Counted from the stretch's first letter, positions 24,208-39,500 are shown. The stretch is DNA of 64,000 nucleotides from Cymbidium sinense (GCA_021442155.1 CM038223.1:37980983-38044982), one strand, 5' to 3'. Notes: generated by a model not told the origin, from the sequence alone. Translations and numbers: made by a program.

Positions 24208-25337
24208 AGACATAATTAATGCATACGCTTTAATGATTCATGACCTGATTGTGGATTTAACATCAAAAGTGGCAAACTGCCTAGGTCTCGAGGGATTTTC
24301 ATTTCAAGAATGGCCTTGCCTTTTAATACTAAACCACTATAACTTCATAAAGGAGACAATTGGCTCTACTACTGCAGTTAATCATTATGACTCCGGCTTT
24401 CTTACTATTATCCTAGAGGATGAGTCTATTGGCGGCTTTGAAATTATGGATTCCACAGGAAATTTTGCAGCCATTGATCCTGTGCCAGGTACCTATTGGG
24501 TTAATATTGGTGACATGGGAAAGGTAATTTAATTATGTGATTTATTTTATTTATTTATTCATTTATTCTTGCTTTTATTTGTGGAAGCACTACATTCTCA
24601 ATTGGTTTTATTAAATTTTATATTCATATTGACAATGAAAATCAGGGTTAGTGAAATGTAAAACAAATTATATTATCGCCATTAATCTTATCCCAACTAG
24701 GTGATATAAACTTTAAATTCTCGAAGTCCTCTTTGCAATTTAGTTAAATTATTTTTGATATAGTTCTATTTCACATTTAATTATTCCAAATTCTAAATGC
24801 ATAAAATTGCCATATTATCGTTGCATTTTCTGAATAAATTATAATCACATATTTTAATAAGTAGTAGTCTTTCCATGTCATTAGTAATTAACATCACGAC
24901 CTATCAAATTGGACAAATCCATAATGATTGAGCATGATAATTTCTTGATTTGTAAATGTATATCCAAGATATCTTGGTTTATAGTTTTCCTTTTTTTTTC
25001 TCGTTAAATATTATCAAATATGGCATATAAAATACAAGTCCCTATGATTATAAAACCAAGAAAATTTTTATTGTTAAACTCTTTTCTGCCCCATTATTCT
25101 CGGTGAATATTTAGTCATTGTCATAAATGAATTTTCATTTAGGTTTGGAGCAATGGAAGATTGCAAAATGTGAAGCATAGGGTGATTTGTAAGGAACCAT
25201 TGCAACGATTCTCTATTGTGCTTTTTATGTTAGCCCCAGAGAAATCTATAATTGAGCCTCAAGCTACACTTATTGATTCTAAACACAACAGACTCTATGG
25301 GACTCTTAATTATGAAGAATATCGAGAGCTTCGATAA
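24208..25337 (+). CDS. 2-oxoglutarate/Fe(II)-dependent dioxygenase, last two exons (partial)
   Basis: Enzymes of this family use Fe(II) and 2-oxoglutarate to oxidise plant metabolites in the cytosol. Exon 2 is 24208-24523 (acceptor CTGCAG before it, donor GTAATT after it), the intron is 24524-25142 (ending TTTAG), and exon 3 is 25143-25337 with stop TAA. The frame is open throughout. The Fe ligands are visible as HYD (His 24383-24385, Asp 24389-24391) and His in NVKHRV (25176-25178). The 2-oxoglutarate-binding Arg and Ser are in QRFS (25206-25214). Stretches such as SGFLTIILEDE, DPVPGTYWVN and VWSNGRLQNVKHRV resemble the plant auxin-oxidising (DAO-like) branch, a family-level guess only. The N-terminal exon is missing, and exon 2 begins in phase with a split codon, so this is a 5'-truncated or interrupted gene. 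Confidence 0.82.
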
Positions 25338-25937
25338 TCTTCTAAACTCATGGCTGGTGAACTCCTATCTCAATTTTTATTAGAATGACCCGCACTATCA
25401 GATTGATATAAAATAAGAATTATATTTGAGTTTTCTTAGTTTTGAATAATAAAAACAAACCCTTCTTGATGAAATTATGAAATTATTTCTAACAATTTCT
25501 CATTATATATTTTGGATCTTATGTTGATGAGAGCACCATGATATTATTTTATTAGAAACATAAGGAAATAATATATCTTGAGGATAATTTCTAAGTAAAA
25601 TATGCATTGTATTAAAAATTATGCAAACCTACATTGTGAATGTAGTTCTTAACTTTTATCAAGGATGCCCTTATCTTATTAGGTTACTATTCTTGATAAA
25701 GTTTTCATGAAAGTTGTCATTTGTGTATGACATAAGATGATAACAAAATTGTAACTTTCTGAAAATTTTCTTGAAATGTATGGTTTATTGATGTTCACTA
25801 AGCATTTAATATTTTTTTGGGAAAATATATGATCTAATTGTGCATTGTACAATAGTAAGATTTGTCAAAACTTTCATTACCTTTTCAATCCAACTTGAGC
25901 TCTTCTCCTTGCCAGTATATAGTAGAGAATCATACTT
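25338..25937. other. Downstream flank of the dioxygenase exons
   Basis: Six hundred AT-rich bases with no recognised gene or repeat. Several AATAAA-like strings lie in the first 120 bases, suitable for 3'-end formation of the dioxygenase transcript, though none stands out. The copia element starts at 25938, and TACTT at 25933-25937 would be the left copy of its target duplication. Confidence 0.5.
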
Positions 25938-26096
25938 TGTTGGAAACAAATGAAGATAAAAATAAATTTATGGTGCCAAAATCCCATGTCAAATCATTGA
26001 GAAAATTTAATCAGAAATAAACTCGAATCCATGGAAAAGCAATTATAGGATTTCTAGCCTTTCACATCTAAAGCAGTGTTCTTGAGAGAGAGAGAT

Positions 26097-26132
<36 letters not shown>

Positions 26133-26829
26133 GGAGGAGGGAGGAGGGAGAGAACCAGAGAGAGAGAGAGAGAGAGCCTTCTTTTCACTCAAGATGAGAT
26201 ATAAGGAAAAATAAAAAGCAACCCTTTAGACTGGGGGATATGAACCTATTTATATTTGAGTGTATTTAATTTTATTTCAATCCATTATAAAATTAATAAG
26301 ATGATTCAAAATCCTAAAAAACTAATTAATTTGTATTTGATAACAAAATTCATAAGGTTAAAATAAGATAGCATCTAATTTATAATTAACATATATGTTA
26401 GTCCACATCCAATTTCACTTGGGCTACATATATTTCTTGATAATTAGACATTATTAAATACTTCATGAGCTCAATACTTGCTATCTTGACAAAGAAACTA
26501 TTTTAGACAATCTAGTCTATTGATAATATTGACATAGAATCAAACTGATCTTTGTGACAATTTTTCTGTAACAAGACTCATTAGTGATCACTAAATCAAT
26601 ATGATTAATGACATATATTAAGTATGGATGTGTAGCATAGAAATTTCATGTATTTTGATCTTATATCATATCTATTTCCAATTGGTCTTATATCACAACT
26701 CAAAAGAGTTATAAATATAGTTTCATTTATTTATGCTAAACAACAAACAAAACTATGTAACTTTATTTTAGAGTTTTCAATAATAAGATAATAATAACAC
26801 TTTAGTCTGATCAAAAAAACATATTTACA
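25938..26829 (-). repeat. 3' LTR of the minus-strand copia element
   Basis: It starts TGTTGGAAAC at 25938, directly after TACTT. Similarity to the right LTR covers about 25938-26410. The end at 26829 (CATATTTACA) is a guess from the TG..CA rule, lying about 50 bases from the end of the RNase H reading frame. No clear polypurine tract is visible there. Confidence 0.65.
26084..26176. repeat. (GA)n microsatellite in the copia 3' LTR
   Basis: About 93 bases of GA repeats with a few GGGAGGA interruptions. The matching point of the other LTR (about 41270-41285) has only AAGAGAAAGAG, so the tract grew in this copy after insertion. Confidence 0.9.
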
Positions 26830-26879
26830 GCTATTGAACATTATAAGTAAACTCTGACTATGCTAGCATATCATAAAAG

Positions 26880-26976
26880 TAAACCACACCCATACAAGAC
26901 ACATACTCATGAAATACTTTAGTTGGTAAACTTTTTATAAGTGAATCCGCAATCATATGATTTATACTAATATGTT
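26880..26976 (-). pseudogene. C-terminal tail of copia RNase H
   Basis: The minus strand reads HISINHMIADSLIKSLP then KVFHEY, the usual end of copia RNase H. The stop follows shortly after YFYDMLA. The rest of the domain lies beyond the 8.2-kb insertion, from 35215, where the frame ends VSIEH on the far side. The target duplication ATGTT occupies 26972-26976. Confidence 0.85.
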
Positions 26977-27539
26977 TGTTGAGCTCACTTTTTGTGAGGT
27001 TGACAACCCCCTCTTAGACATAGAATTTAATCTAAGCACTAAGGTTCTATTGATCTCAAGTGAGGTTAATAGTCACCCTAATCATAGTAACAAAGATCTC
27101 TGATCTTAGATTAAAAGTTCCTAATTAGGCACTTAGGATATCACATTTAATAACTAAAGGGCTATTTGGGATCAATTTTATTTTCTAATTTTTAATTTTA
27201 ATTTTATGTATTTTTTAAAAACATGTTTATTTAGAATGTTGTTTATGTTATTTTATTTTTTATTTTCAAAAAATAAGTAATGTTATTTTTAAAAATACTC
27301 AAAAAATCTAAAATATGGTTTAAGTGTATTTAAAAATAATAAGTACAATCAAACAAGTTTTATTTTTAAGCAAAATATAAACAAAACAAAATAATAAACA
27401 AAAGTGATCCCAAATAACCCTTAAGTGTATGACCAAACTAATACAAAAATGAAAATAATAAATTAAAATAAAACTAAAAATGAAATAAAAATTGAACTAA
27501 GAAGTCAACACATTCAAGTGAATACCTAGGTTAGCCTAA

Positions 27540-28770
27540 TGGACCCCACAAGACCTGACCTAACCAAATTAGATAATGTGAGTCCAATCAAATCCAAATT
27601 CAATAAATTTAATAAAAATTTAAACCAACTAAATCTAAATTGAAAACTAAAATTTATTAATCCTAGAATGAGGCAATTTCATGGTTGACCCAATTGACCT
27701 TATTTAGGCCAAAAAATCATGTAGGTCAATTAAAACTAAAAAAATTTAAATTAAATTAAACTAAAATTACTAAACTAATGTATGAACATAAACGAATATA
27801 AAACTATATTTACATGGGTCACAAATGGCTAAATAGTCATTTTACTTAAGTTGACCTATGTGGCCCCATAAATTTAAAAGTCAAACTAATCAAAATTTGA
27901 TCAATTTAATTCATTCCAAAGGCTCAAAATTATCAAATTAATATAATGGAACACAAAACTAAATAAATCTAAATTCAATGATTACTCAAATAGTTTAATC
28001 AGGTTATTTAGTCTATGTGAACCTAAATCGATCTTATTGATCCTAAACTAAAAATTAATTAAAATTAATTTAAATTAAATATCTAAAAATACTTTAGAAT
28101 CATATTTGAACATAGTTTGACCTTTATTTCTAGTTTGATTTGACCAAATAGGTCATTTGGCCCATGAGAACCCAATTTGGACCAAAATGCATCTAAATAA
28201 AAATTAAATTTAGATTAATTAAAATAAATTGCTATAAATATGTTAAAATACTCAATCAAACATAATTGAAGTTTGAATATACTTTAATTTGGATCAAATG
28301 GGTCATTTGACCCAAGTGAACCCAATTTGACCTATTAAGCCCACTTTGGGTCAAATATTAGTTTAAATCAAAACTCAACTCAATAAAAATTAAACCAAAT
28401 CAATACCTACAATCATTCTTAAGTTGATTATTGAATATGACTCAACTCTTAATTGCACCCAATTTAGCTAATTTTATTTGGATTAACTCAATTGACCTAA
28501 TTTGACCTATAGTCTATCAAGTCAAAATTAAAAAAATAAATATAAAATAAATACAAATTAAATCAAATTAATCACTTTAAATTATATTTATAACATAATT
28601 AAACTCAATATAATCCTTATTTGGGTTCGATTTTGTCTATTTGATCAATTTGGCCAATAGGCCCAAGTGAACCCAAATTAACTAAATTAGGCCAATTTAA
28701 GCCAAAACCAAAATAAATCTAAATTTATCATAATAAACTAAACTTAATTGCTTTAAATAACTAAGTAAGT
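27540..28770. repeat. TTGACC/GGTCAA-rich field of the solo Tat LTR
   Basis: Variants of TTGACCTATTTGG, GGGTCATTTGACCCAA and AAGTGAACCCAATTTGACC follow one another. The field continues on the other side of the SIRE insertion at 30973-31090. It is the reversed counterpart of 20560-21890, at the same distance from the LTR start. Confidence 0.6.
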
Positions 28771-28782
28771 ATGACTAAAGGC

Positions 28783-30967
28783 TGTTGGCTTAATGAGCCT
28801 CATGTTCAATCTGATCAATTTTGATGATAATAAATGAATGTTTGGATGTTCTAATGAATGTTTTTATGTGTTTCTGATATATCAATTACTAATTACATAT
28901 TCAAATACATCGCACAATATGTTTGAGGAAATTGCAAGAGTATAAGAATGAAAGATAGATCAAAATGGATAATGTGAAGCTCAAAATACAATATTTTAGG
29001 TTATATGCATTTATAATTATCTTAGAAATTCATATGAGTTCATTAGCATGAATCAATTTGCTCACAACCTAACATATTTTTTTAATGTGGTTAAGTTATA
29101 TAAATCTCAATCTAATTTATATTCAATTATATATTTCATACATAACATTTGAATTGTCAAAATAATAAATGATAATGACTATAAAGTGTAATTATTTTAT
29201 TTACTTAATATAGTTAAATATTTTAATTTAATTTGATGGTTATATGATAACTAACATATTCATGATTATATATAAATTATATAATAATATTTAAATGTCA
29301 CATGTCAAAAGTAATAAAAATATATGAAATTTTGTAGTTTAGCCAAAGTCATTTTATAATCAAGGAATTTATATCTGATTTCATCTCCAATGTATTCCTT
29401 GGATTTTTTTCCTTTAATTTGATAGGTCACATGCCCCATGTTTGATTAAAATTGAATTTATTATGACTTTTGAAATGTTAGCTAATTTTAATAATGAATG
29501 CATGCTACATGCTTTAAATATATTAAGAGACATATGCGATTATTTTTGACTTGTCCATGTGAATAGCCAAATTTTGGCTGCTTAAATTTAATATTTATTT
29601 AATATAAATTATATTTTTATTGAATATTAAATTAGATGATAGCATGAGGTTAGAATAATATTTTTTTTGAAATAATTTAAAATGACCTTCTTACTTATAT
29701 CTCATTCTCTTCATGAAAGCATTCCTCATTTCAAATTCAAAATCCCCCCAGCAAATCTAAGAGAAAATTTCTTAGATTTTCTTCTAAGTATTATCCAAAT
29801 ATTGCAAGATCAAATCCTCGGTTTGGAAGCTTCAACATCTTCAACTAAGCAAGCTTTCTCAAATTACCTGAGTTTGTTTTCTTGATCTTAGTCCTTTTTA
29901 ATTGTTCATGCTATTTTCACCGTCTATTTCTTCTTTCCAATTTATACTTTTTGGTGGATTAGTCTTTGGACATTATTTTTCACATCAAAGTTTCTCAATC
30001 ATCTTTTTATGAAAAAGTCTTGTGATAGTTTATAGGATCTATTTCAACTTGTTGAAAATTTTAACTTCCTACAAATTTCTTTTGGTTTCTTGAAATATTT
30101 CTTCATTAATCTTATTTTGAAAGATTATTTATTCTTAGATCTATTTTAGAAGTATATTTTAAGCATTTTAAATTAAATTATTATGCTGAAATTATTTTCA
30201 TATTGCTAGATCTCTCTTTTTTAATTAAAGCTTACTAGTCTAAGATCTATCATGTACTCATTTTATTTAAGTATTTTGTGATAATTAGCTTTAATTGAAA
30301 GAATCTTTTGGTTAAAATAAAATAAATTATTCCTTGCTGAAATTTATTTTTTATTGTGCAAAAGAATATTGTGAATTTATTTTCAAATAATTTTTATATT
30401 AGTCTACAAATTGTGATAACATAAACATGTTAGTAAAATCACTTTAAGATATTTATTTTATTATTTCTTATCAATATTAAGTGAGCATTTTATCTTGCCA
30501 AAATTTTTTAAGTGATCATTTGTAAGTTGTGAGATCATTTTTTGAATTGGATAGCTTGGTATATTTGTGAGAGATTTATTTTATCAAAATTTATTATTTT
30601 GTATTTTTCTTTGTCCTGTAAAATTTATATTGGGGTTGTACTCACCCTTTTGTAGGAGTACATATTATTGTTGTTGTACTCGCCCCGTTATAGGAGAGTA
30701 CTATTTGTAAGCTATTTTTGCATTTAGTAGATTCCTAGCCAGGGTGGCTAGGCATGGACGTAGGCCGATTTTGGGGTTTGACCAAACCACATAAAAATTG
30801 TGTGCCTATTGTCTCTCTTTACTTTACTATACTTTTATTTTTGCTACATTAAGAATCATATCTTGTCATTATAAAATCAAAAATGAATTTTCTACTAAAA
30901 CTTAAAATTTAAGATTTAAGTTTAAAATTTTAATATCGCCAACTCTTGGGTGCTATAGTGACTCACA
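28783..30967 (+). mobile_element. SIRE-type copia solo LTR (2185 bp)
   Basis: It starts TGTTGGCTTAATG and ends GTGACTCACA, with perfect target duplications AAGGC at 28778-28782 and 30968-30972. It is clearly similar along its length to the LTRs at 54575-57042 and from 62040. It lacks about 280 bases present in those two (at about 56140-56420). The TATA box seen in the other two copies (TATAAATA) is damaged here to TTATATCT near 29694. No internal sequence is present, so it is a solo LTR. Confidence 0.93.
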
Positions 30968-31187
30968 AAGGCTAATTTTAACTCAAATTGGTTAAACCAA
31001 CCCATTGGACCCAACCCAACTCATTTAAGTTAAATTGGGCCAAGATGTATTCAAGTCAACCCAAAACGAAACTAAATTCTTTAAATCGTAGAAAATCATC
31101 ATCACACATAAGCTAAGATCTTAGCCCATGTGAAGGAGAAATAAAAGTCAAGACTTGGGGATGGGAAAGAGGGAAAAAGATGCAAAG

Positions 31188-31530
31188 TTCATGTGACTGA
31201 AGGATAGAAATGATCACAACACACCTTGGTTCTTAATTAATGAGGTCAAAAGACTGAAGGAGATGTTCAAAAAGCTTAACATAAACATCTCACATATTCA
31301 TTGGGAAGGAAATTGTCCTACTGATATGCTAGCCAAGAGGGGAGCCTCATCACAATCCTTTTACATTTAAAATTCCATATATTTAGAACTAAAATTTCAT
31401 GTAGATAGTGGCAACATCAACTTATGTCATTAGAACTATCAACTTGTAACTCTTAGTTACTCTTTTGTTTATTGTATTACTTGTACTTGAAAGTGATCAA
31501 TAAAGTTTCTCTTTCCATGCAAAAAAAAAA
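31188..31530 (+). mobile_element. 5'-truncated L1-type LINE with poly(A) tail
   Basis: The insert is flanked by AGATGCAAAG at 31178-31187 and 31531-31540, preceded by extra A residues on both sides. The plus frame gives the end of a LINE RNase H domain: EVKRLKEMFKKLNINISHIH, then WEGNCPTDMLAKRGA, then a stop. A 3' untranslated part follows, with AATAAA at 31499-31504, then an A tract at 31521-31530. Length, tail and duplication are all as expected for target-primed insertion of a truncated copy. Confidence 0.85.
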
Positions 31531-31540
31531 AGATGCAAAG

Positions 31541-34243
<2,703 letters not shown>

Positions 34244-35044
34244 TTTTAAAGTTTTCATAATTTCATTCATATGTGCATATATGTTTAGGACTCTAGATTC
34301 ATTCTTAATAAATAACAACATATCCATCCTACATTTACATAAGATCAGTGACATGGTTTTTAATCATAGGGGTGTTAGCTAGTAGCCACTCTAGACAGTT
34401 GTAAGCATAGAAGAGTTAGGATTGGTTCACTCATTCTAGTGGCAGTGAACCAATATATCCCACTTCCCTTTGTAGAATCAGGTCGAGCTCTTAGTTTATG
34501 CTAGGGCACTTTAGATATGGGTTCAGAGTCTACTTGTTTCTCTTTTGCTATGAGTGTAAGTCCTCACATCTTAGGCATTTTCAAAATTTTGTGTTGTTGA
34601 AATATAATTCTTTGGATTCTAATAAAATTTTAACTTAAATAATCATAATTCTTTACTTCAAAAATGTAAAGCTTAATGATAGGATAGTTAGAATGCTTAC
34701 TGAATTTCCTAGCATCTAAGGGAATTTCCTATTTATTTCCCATTTAGATTTCATTACAAACTTTTCATAATTGAGTTCTCCCACTTGATTTCCAAAATTA
34801 CCAAACATTTGATATCAAGATTTGAAAGCCATGGAATATTAGTCAAGGACTTTAAGAATTCTTAAGAGATTTATATTTTTTAAGATATAATAAACTATAA
34901 CGGCATACCCTTATAGAGAACTTAAGGATCCAACTTAAATTAAACTCTGCTTTACTTCATCCATGTGAAGTAGAGGAAAGATCACTGATATACTAGACCC
35001 ATCAGTCTTAGAGACCTTATTAGGTGATTGAGTCCATTATAAAT

Positions 35045-35046
<2 letters not shown>

Positions 35047-35105
<59 letters not shown>
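35047..35105. repeat. (AT)n microsatellite
   Basis: About 59 bases of AT repeats about 100 bases inside the end of the solo Tat LTR. The aligned place in the giant LTR (about 14860) has no such tract. Confidence 0.95.
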
Positions 35106-35110
<5 letters not shown>

Positions 35111-35214
35111 TTGTGGTAGTATATCATTCTTTGATGTCATACTCGATCATTTCAATAAGTGTTCTTAAGATTTATGTGGTATCCCCTCATCATATTTTTA
35201 AACACCACAATGTT

Positions 35215-38200
35215 CAATAGACACATGAGAACTCTAAACTCTTTCTTTTACAATAAGTATCTCTATGTCAATATGCTATGATTTTGATGAACCCCTATTA
35301 TTCTTTGAATACAACTCAACTATCATATTATCACAATATACTTTTAATTATCTCTCTATTCCATCAAAAATATTTAGCTTAGTGATAAAATTCAATAGCT
35401 ATATTCTTTAATTTCATGCCTCATAATAAGCTATAAATTTTGCTTCCATATTAGGGGAAGATATGAGTGATTGTTCAACACTCTTCCAAGATACAACTCT
35501 AGCTAATATGAAATATTACTTAAAGTAGATCTTTTATTATCTAGGAAACTAACAAAATCAGAATCAAAATACCCTACGGTCTCTAAATGACCTGATTATT
35601 GATATGTGAGCATAAAATCTTTTGTTCGATTCAGATACCTCATAACCCATTTTATTTCTTTCTAATGATCCATTCATAGGTTACTTAAATACTTGCCAAG
35701 CATTCTAGCAATCTATGCAAGATCTAGATGCATACAAACTTGAGCATCCATAAGACTCCCTATTATAGATGCATAAGGGATGAGCATTGAAGCAAATTGA
35801 ACTTATCACCTTTATCAATAGAGGCATCTCCCATTGCATAATATTTTATGTCAAATCTACTAATTACTTTAATGATATATGACATTTATGATAAACTAAG
35901 TGTACCACGAGATTGCACTCGATGAATTTGTGTACCCAACAAAAAGATAAATTCCCAAGATCTTTCAATTTAAATTTATTTGAATGAAATCTTGTAGTTC
36001 AATGCAAAAGGCTTATATCATTTCTTGCTAGTATAATATCATCAATATATAGTACTTGGATAATAAATTTACTCTCACTAATTTTTTGACAAATATATTG
36101 ATCAACAATGTTCTCTTTAAAACTAAAATAAGTAATCACTTGATCAAATTTCTTATACTATTGAAGGATGTTTAATTTAAATTATAGATAAATTTTTTTT
36201 AATTTGCACACTAGATGTTTTGAATAAGAAGATTGAAATTTTTTTGATTGCACTATATATATAGTTTCTTCAAGACACTATTGAAAAATGCAGTCTTTAC
36301 ATCTATCTAATGTAACTCTAATCTATAATGAGTTATTATTTTCATAATGATTTTAAAGAATCTTTTAAAAAAAAAACTAGAAAGAAAGTCGCTTTATAAT
36401 CAATGTCTTTTTTAGTGAAACTTTTGGCGACTAGATGTGTTTTACATCTTTCAACATTGCCTTTTGAATCTCATTTGATTTTAAAAGTCCATTTACAACT
36501 AATCAGCTTGGTTGATCTAAGTAATTTGGTAAGATTTGAAACAACATTATTGTTTAATAATTTCATCTTTTCATCCATGGATTTTATCCATTTATGGGAG
36601 TTAAGGATCACTATCTAAATTAATGTCAAACTCATTTTTTTGGTTATATACAATATAATCTTCTAAAATTGCTACTCTTCATTATAGATTTTCTTATTGT
36701 ATCTCAGTTCGAGGTTAATGTGATTCCTCAATATGAGTAGGAGTTAACTTATGAATATTTTGATTATCTAAATTTACAACTTGTATGTTAATAGATAAAG
36801 TTACTTAACCTTTTTCTATTATAACTGTATGCAGTAACATATTGTTCTTCACATATAAAATTCTTAGGTTTATTACTCCCATCATATTCGACATTTGCAT
36901 TAAATTTAACATTTTTGGCCTCAAAAAAATATTTATTTGAAGAGTCATAAAACTTGAAACTCTCGATCTTTTTGTGTATTAAAAAATAATAGCTAATAGT
37001 TTTTTAGTCTAATTTTTTTCTCATTAGGCTTATATGGCCTAGCCTTAGTTGGACATCCCTAGACATGTAGATGCCTAATGCTAGACCTCTTCTCAGCTCA
37101 TAATTTATATGGGGTTTTAGCCACCACTTTACTTGAAACTCTATTGAGGATGCAGACTATAGTCTTTAAGGCTTCTCCCTAAAGTTATTCTAGTAAAGAT
37201 AAATGATTTATCATACTTTTAATAATATTCATTAGGGCCTAATATTATCTCTCAGCTACACCTTATTGACTTGGAATCCCTAGCATGGTGAAGTATGGAA
37301 TGATGCCATATTTTTCCAAATATTTTCAAAAGGGCTTTCACCTTATCCATTATATCTACCAAATTATTCACCACCATAATCAGTTTTGATAACTTCTATT
37401 TTCTTGCAAAGTTGATTTTGAACTTTAGCCTTAAAATTTTTAAATAGATAAAGTGTTTGTGACTTCTCATAGATTAAGTATAAACACTCATAATGAGAAC
37501 AATCATTTATGAAAGTAATAAAATATTTTTGGATATTTCAAGTAGCTCTAGGGAATGGAATACAAATATCAATATGAATTAATTCTGAAATACATAACTC
37601 CTGTTGGCACTAATTTTCTTAATATTTGTTTATTTTCCTTTAATACATTCAACACAGATTTTAGAATCTCAATAATCAAGGGATCGAGAATTCCATTTGA
37701 CACAAGTCTTTCAATTCTTTATTTAGAAACATGTCCAAACGCATGAGTCATAATATATATGAATTCTCATTTATTAATTTTTACTTTGTACTAAATTTAT
37801 TTGCATGAAAATTTTCATTAATTTATGTAGCAGAAATATCCAATTTATAATGATTATCAATGAAAGAACTAGTACCAATAATATTTAAATATTGAAAGAA
37901 ACTAAATTATTATTTCTAAATGAACAAGAATAACCAAATTTGTCCAAATAAGAAATAAAAATTAAATTTTATCAAAATGATGGTACATAAAAAGCTTCTA
38001 GATATAATCTATATAAACATATTGCTTCAACAAAAACCTTATTTCCATTTGCTACGTAGATGAATCTTTCAGTAACAGTTCATATTCGACTCCTTAGATA
38101 GCCCTATATAGTCACACTTATGTGAGTAGTTACAACTATATTTACCAACTAAGTATTATTTGGTACTAAGGATAAATTAACTTCAGAACAAATAATGTTG

Positions 38201-38466
38201 AGAAGTTTACTCTTTTTTATGAGCTAATTAGAAAACTTGGGATAATCTATCTTTGCATGACCAACCTTCTTATAAAAGAAATAAGCAATAACATGGTCTT
38301 ATTTTTATTACTCCTTATGCTGTGAATCTCTTTTCATATATCTCATTTTTTTATAAGTCCTTTTTTTTTACTGTAATAATGTTATGAGATGAAGTAGCTA
38401 AATGAGCATTTTCTATCTTTTCATTCTTCAATCTATATTCTTATCATATACACTAAGCAATGAGAC
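35215..38466 (-). pseudogene. Copia pol (gag end, protease, integrase, RT, RNase H start)
   Basis: Minus-strand polyprotein in many frames. From the right: a gag zinc knuckle remnant near 38240-38280, reading FFYKKVGHAKIDYP with both first Cys and the last Cys lost. The protease site near 38131-38150 reads LVNIVVTTHIS, so the catalytic Asp is Asn (codon 38140-38142). The GAG-pre-integrase motif CVECIKGKQT lies near 37640-37670, and integrase pieces run to about 36700. RT includes LVCKLKK and an intact YIDD box in VLYIDDI (36038-36049). RNase H includes GSLMYAQVCMHLDLA, MGYEV and YFDSDF, then VSIEH, broken at 35214 by the solo Tat LTR. Stops are frequent. Confidence 0.85.
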
Positions 38467-38471
38467 ATCTC

Positions 38472-39043
38472 TGTTAAGTCCAAATCTATCTGTAGTTGGA
38501 GGAAGGAACTTTTGAGATATCTAAGAAATGGGTTAGGCGCAAGATAGCTAGCAACAAGATAAGAAAATAGGAAAAGTATAATAGAAAATATAATCTTTAT
38601 TGCTTAGAATGTCTAAAATATGAATACAAAATATAGAGGTCTAGAAAAAGAGCTAAAAAGTCCACTATTAAGAAGGTAGACCCCCTTTATAATATTAAAG
38701 GGTGGTCATACATAGAAAGATTATATAAGATAAATACAAAAATTCCAACTACGTTGATGAAGGTGAGTGAGTATGGTCCACTAAGTGTGCGAGTAAGAAT
38801 GAGATTGAGGAGAGTGGTCATGTTGTTTCTCAACCTAGTCACCAAGTAACAGTTAGTCGAATTAAATCTCACCCTTGAATTATCATTCTACAAGTCCTTG
38901 GCTCATAGGTTTGATCTATCTTTTCTTATTGGAAGCTCCTTCTAGTGAGTATTTTCATTCTAGATTGCCAAGTACCTTTTATGCAGATATTCTTGTCTTA
39001 ATTTATAGGCTCATTTAGCACTACCCTATGCTTTGGGTACACA
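38472..39043 (-). mobile_element. 572-bp solo LTR inserted in copia gag
   Basis: The plus strand begins TGTTAAGTCC and ends GGGTACACA, with perfect duplications ATCTC at 38467-38471 and 39044-39048. Read on the minus strand it begins TGTGTACCC, has a TATA-like TTATATAA (about 38720-38728) and an AATAAAG signal at 38595-38601, then ends CTTAACA. This order supports minus orientation. No second LTR or internal region is present. Family not recognised; no other copy was noticed in the window. Confidence 0.85.
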
Positions 39044-39048
39044 ATCTC

Positions 39049-39500
39049 TAACTTTAGTGCTTTTAGTCTATTAACAAAATTAGACATCTCCATAATGTGC
39101 ACAATTATATTTCCATTGCATTTATACCACATTAAAACAAGCTTATTAAGATTAGTACTCACTATGACCTTTTTCGAAATAAACAAAATAGTCTGTTATT
39201 TGTCTTAAAAACTTTTTAGCACATTCTTCTTCAGGCATTGCACCCCTTATGATTTTTGGATTAAAATGCTTCATGATCATTAGACTTAAAACACTCCCAC
39301 TTTTCAAAGTTAACGCTTGTTCAATAGTGCTTTTCGTAGTAAAGTTAGCAAGAGTTTAGTTAAGATCGCAATTCAAGATCCATACACCAAAGAACTATGA
39401 CGCTATACTCTTTTCATTTCTTAAAATTAGTGTCATTAAGCACTTGAATGTTATTCAAATTATCATATATAGAAGAAAGATTAATTGAAAGTCCAAAAAT
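39049..39500 (-). pseudogene. Copia gag, N-terminal part
   Basis: Minus strand, starting about 39490. Readable pieces are VLNDTNFKKWKE, VLWCMDLELRS, NFEKWE and GNIIVHIMEMSNFVNRLKAL, the usual order of the copia gag (UBN2-type) domain. The reading stops at LKLEI where the 572-bp solo LTR is inserted. The gag part that should follow, before the NEKIENAHLATSS stretch at about 38390, appears to be missing. Several frameshifts. Confidence 0.8.

Noticed and set aside
29682..29885. 67-codon frame in the SIRE solo LTR (similar one at 62963-63157)
   Set aside because: Lies at the transcription-start part of the LTR; frame is not kept in the three LTR copies and no domain is seen.
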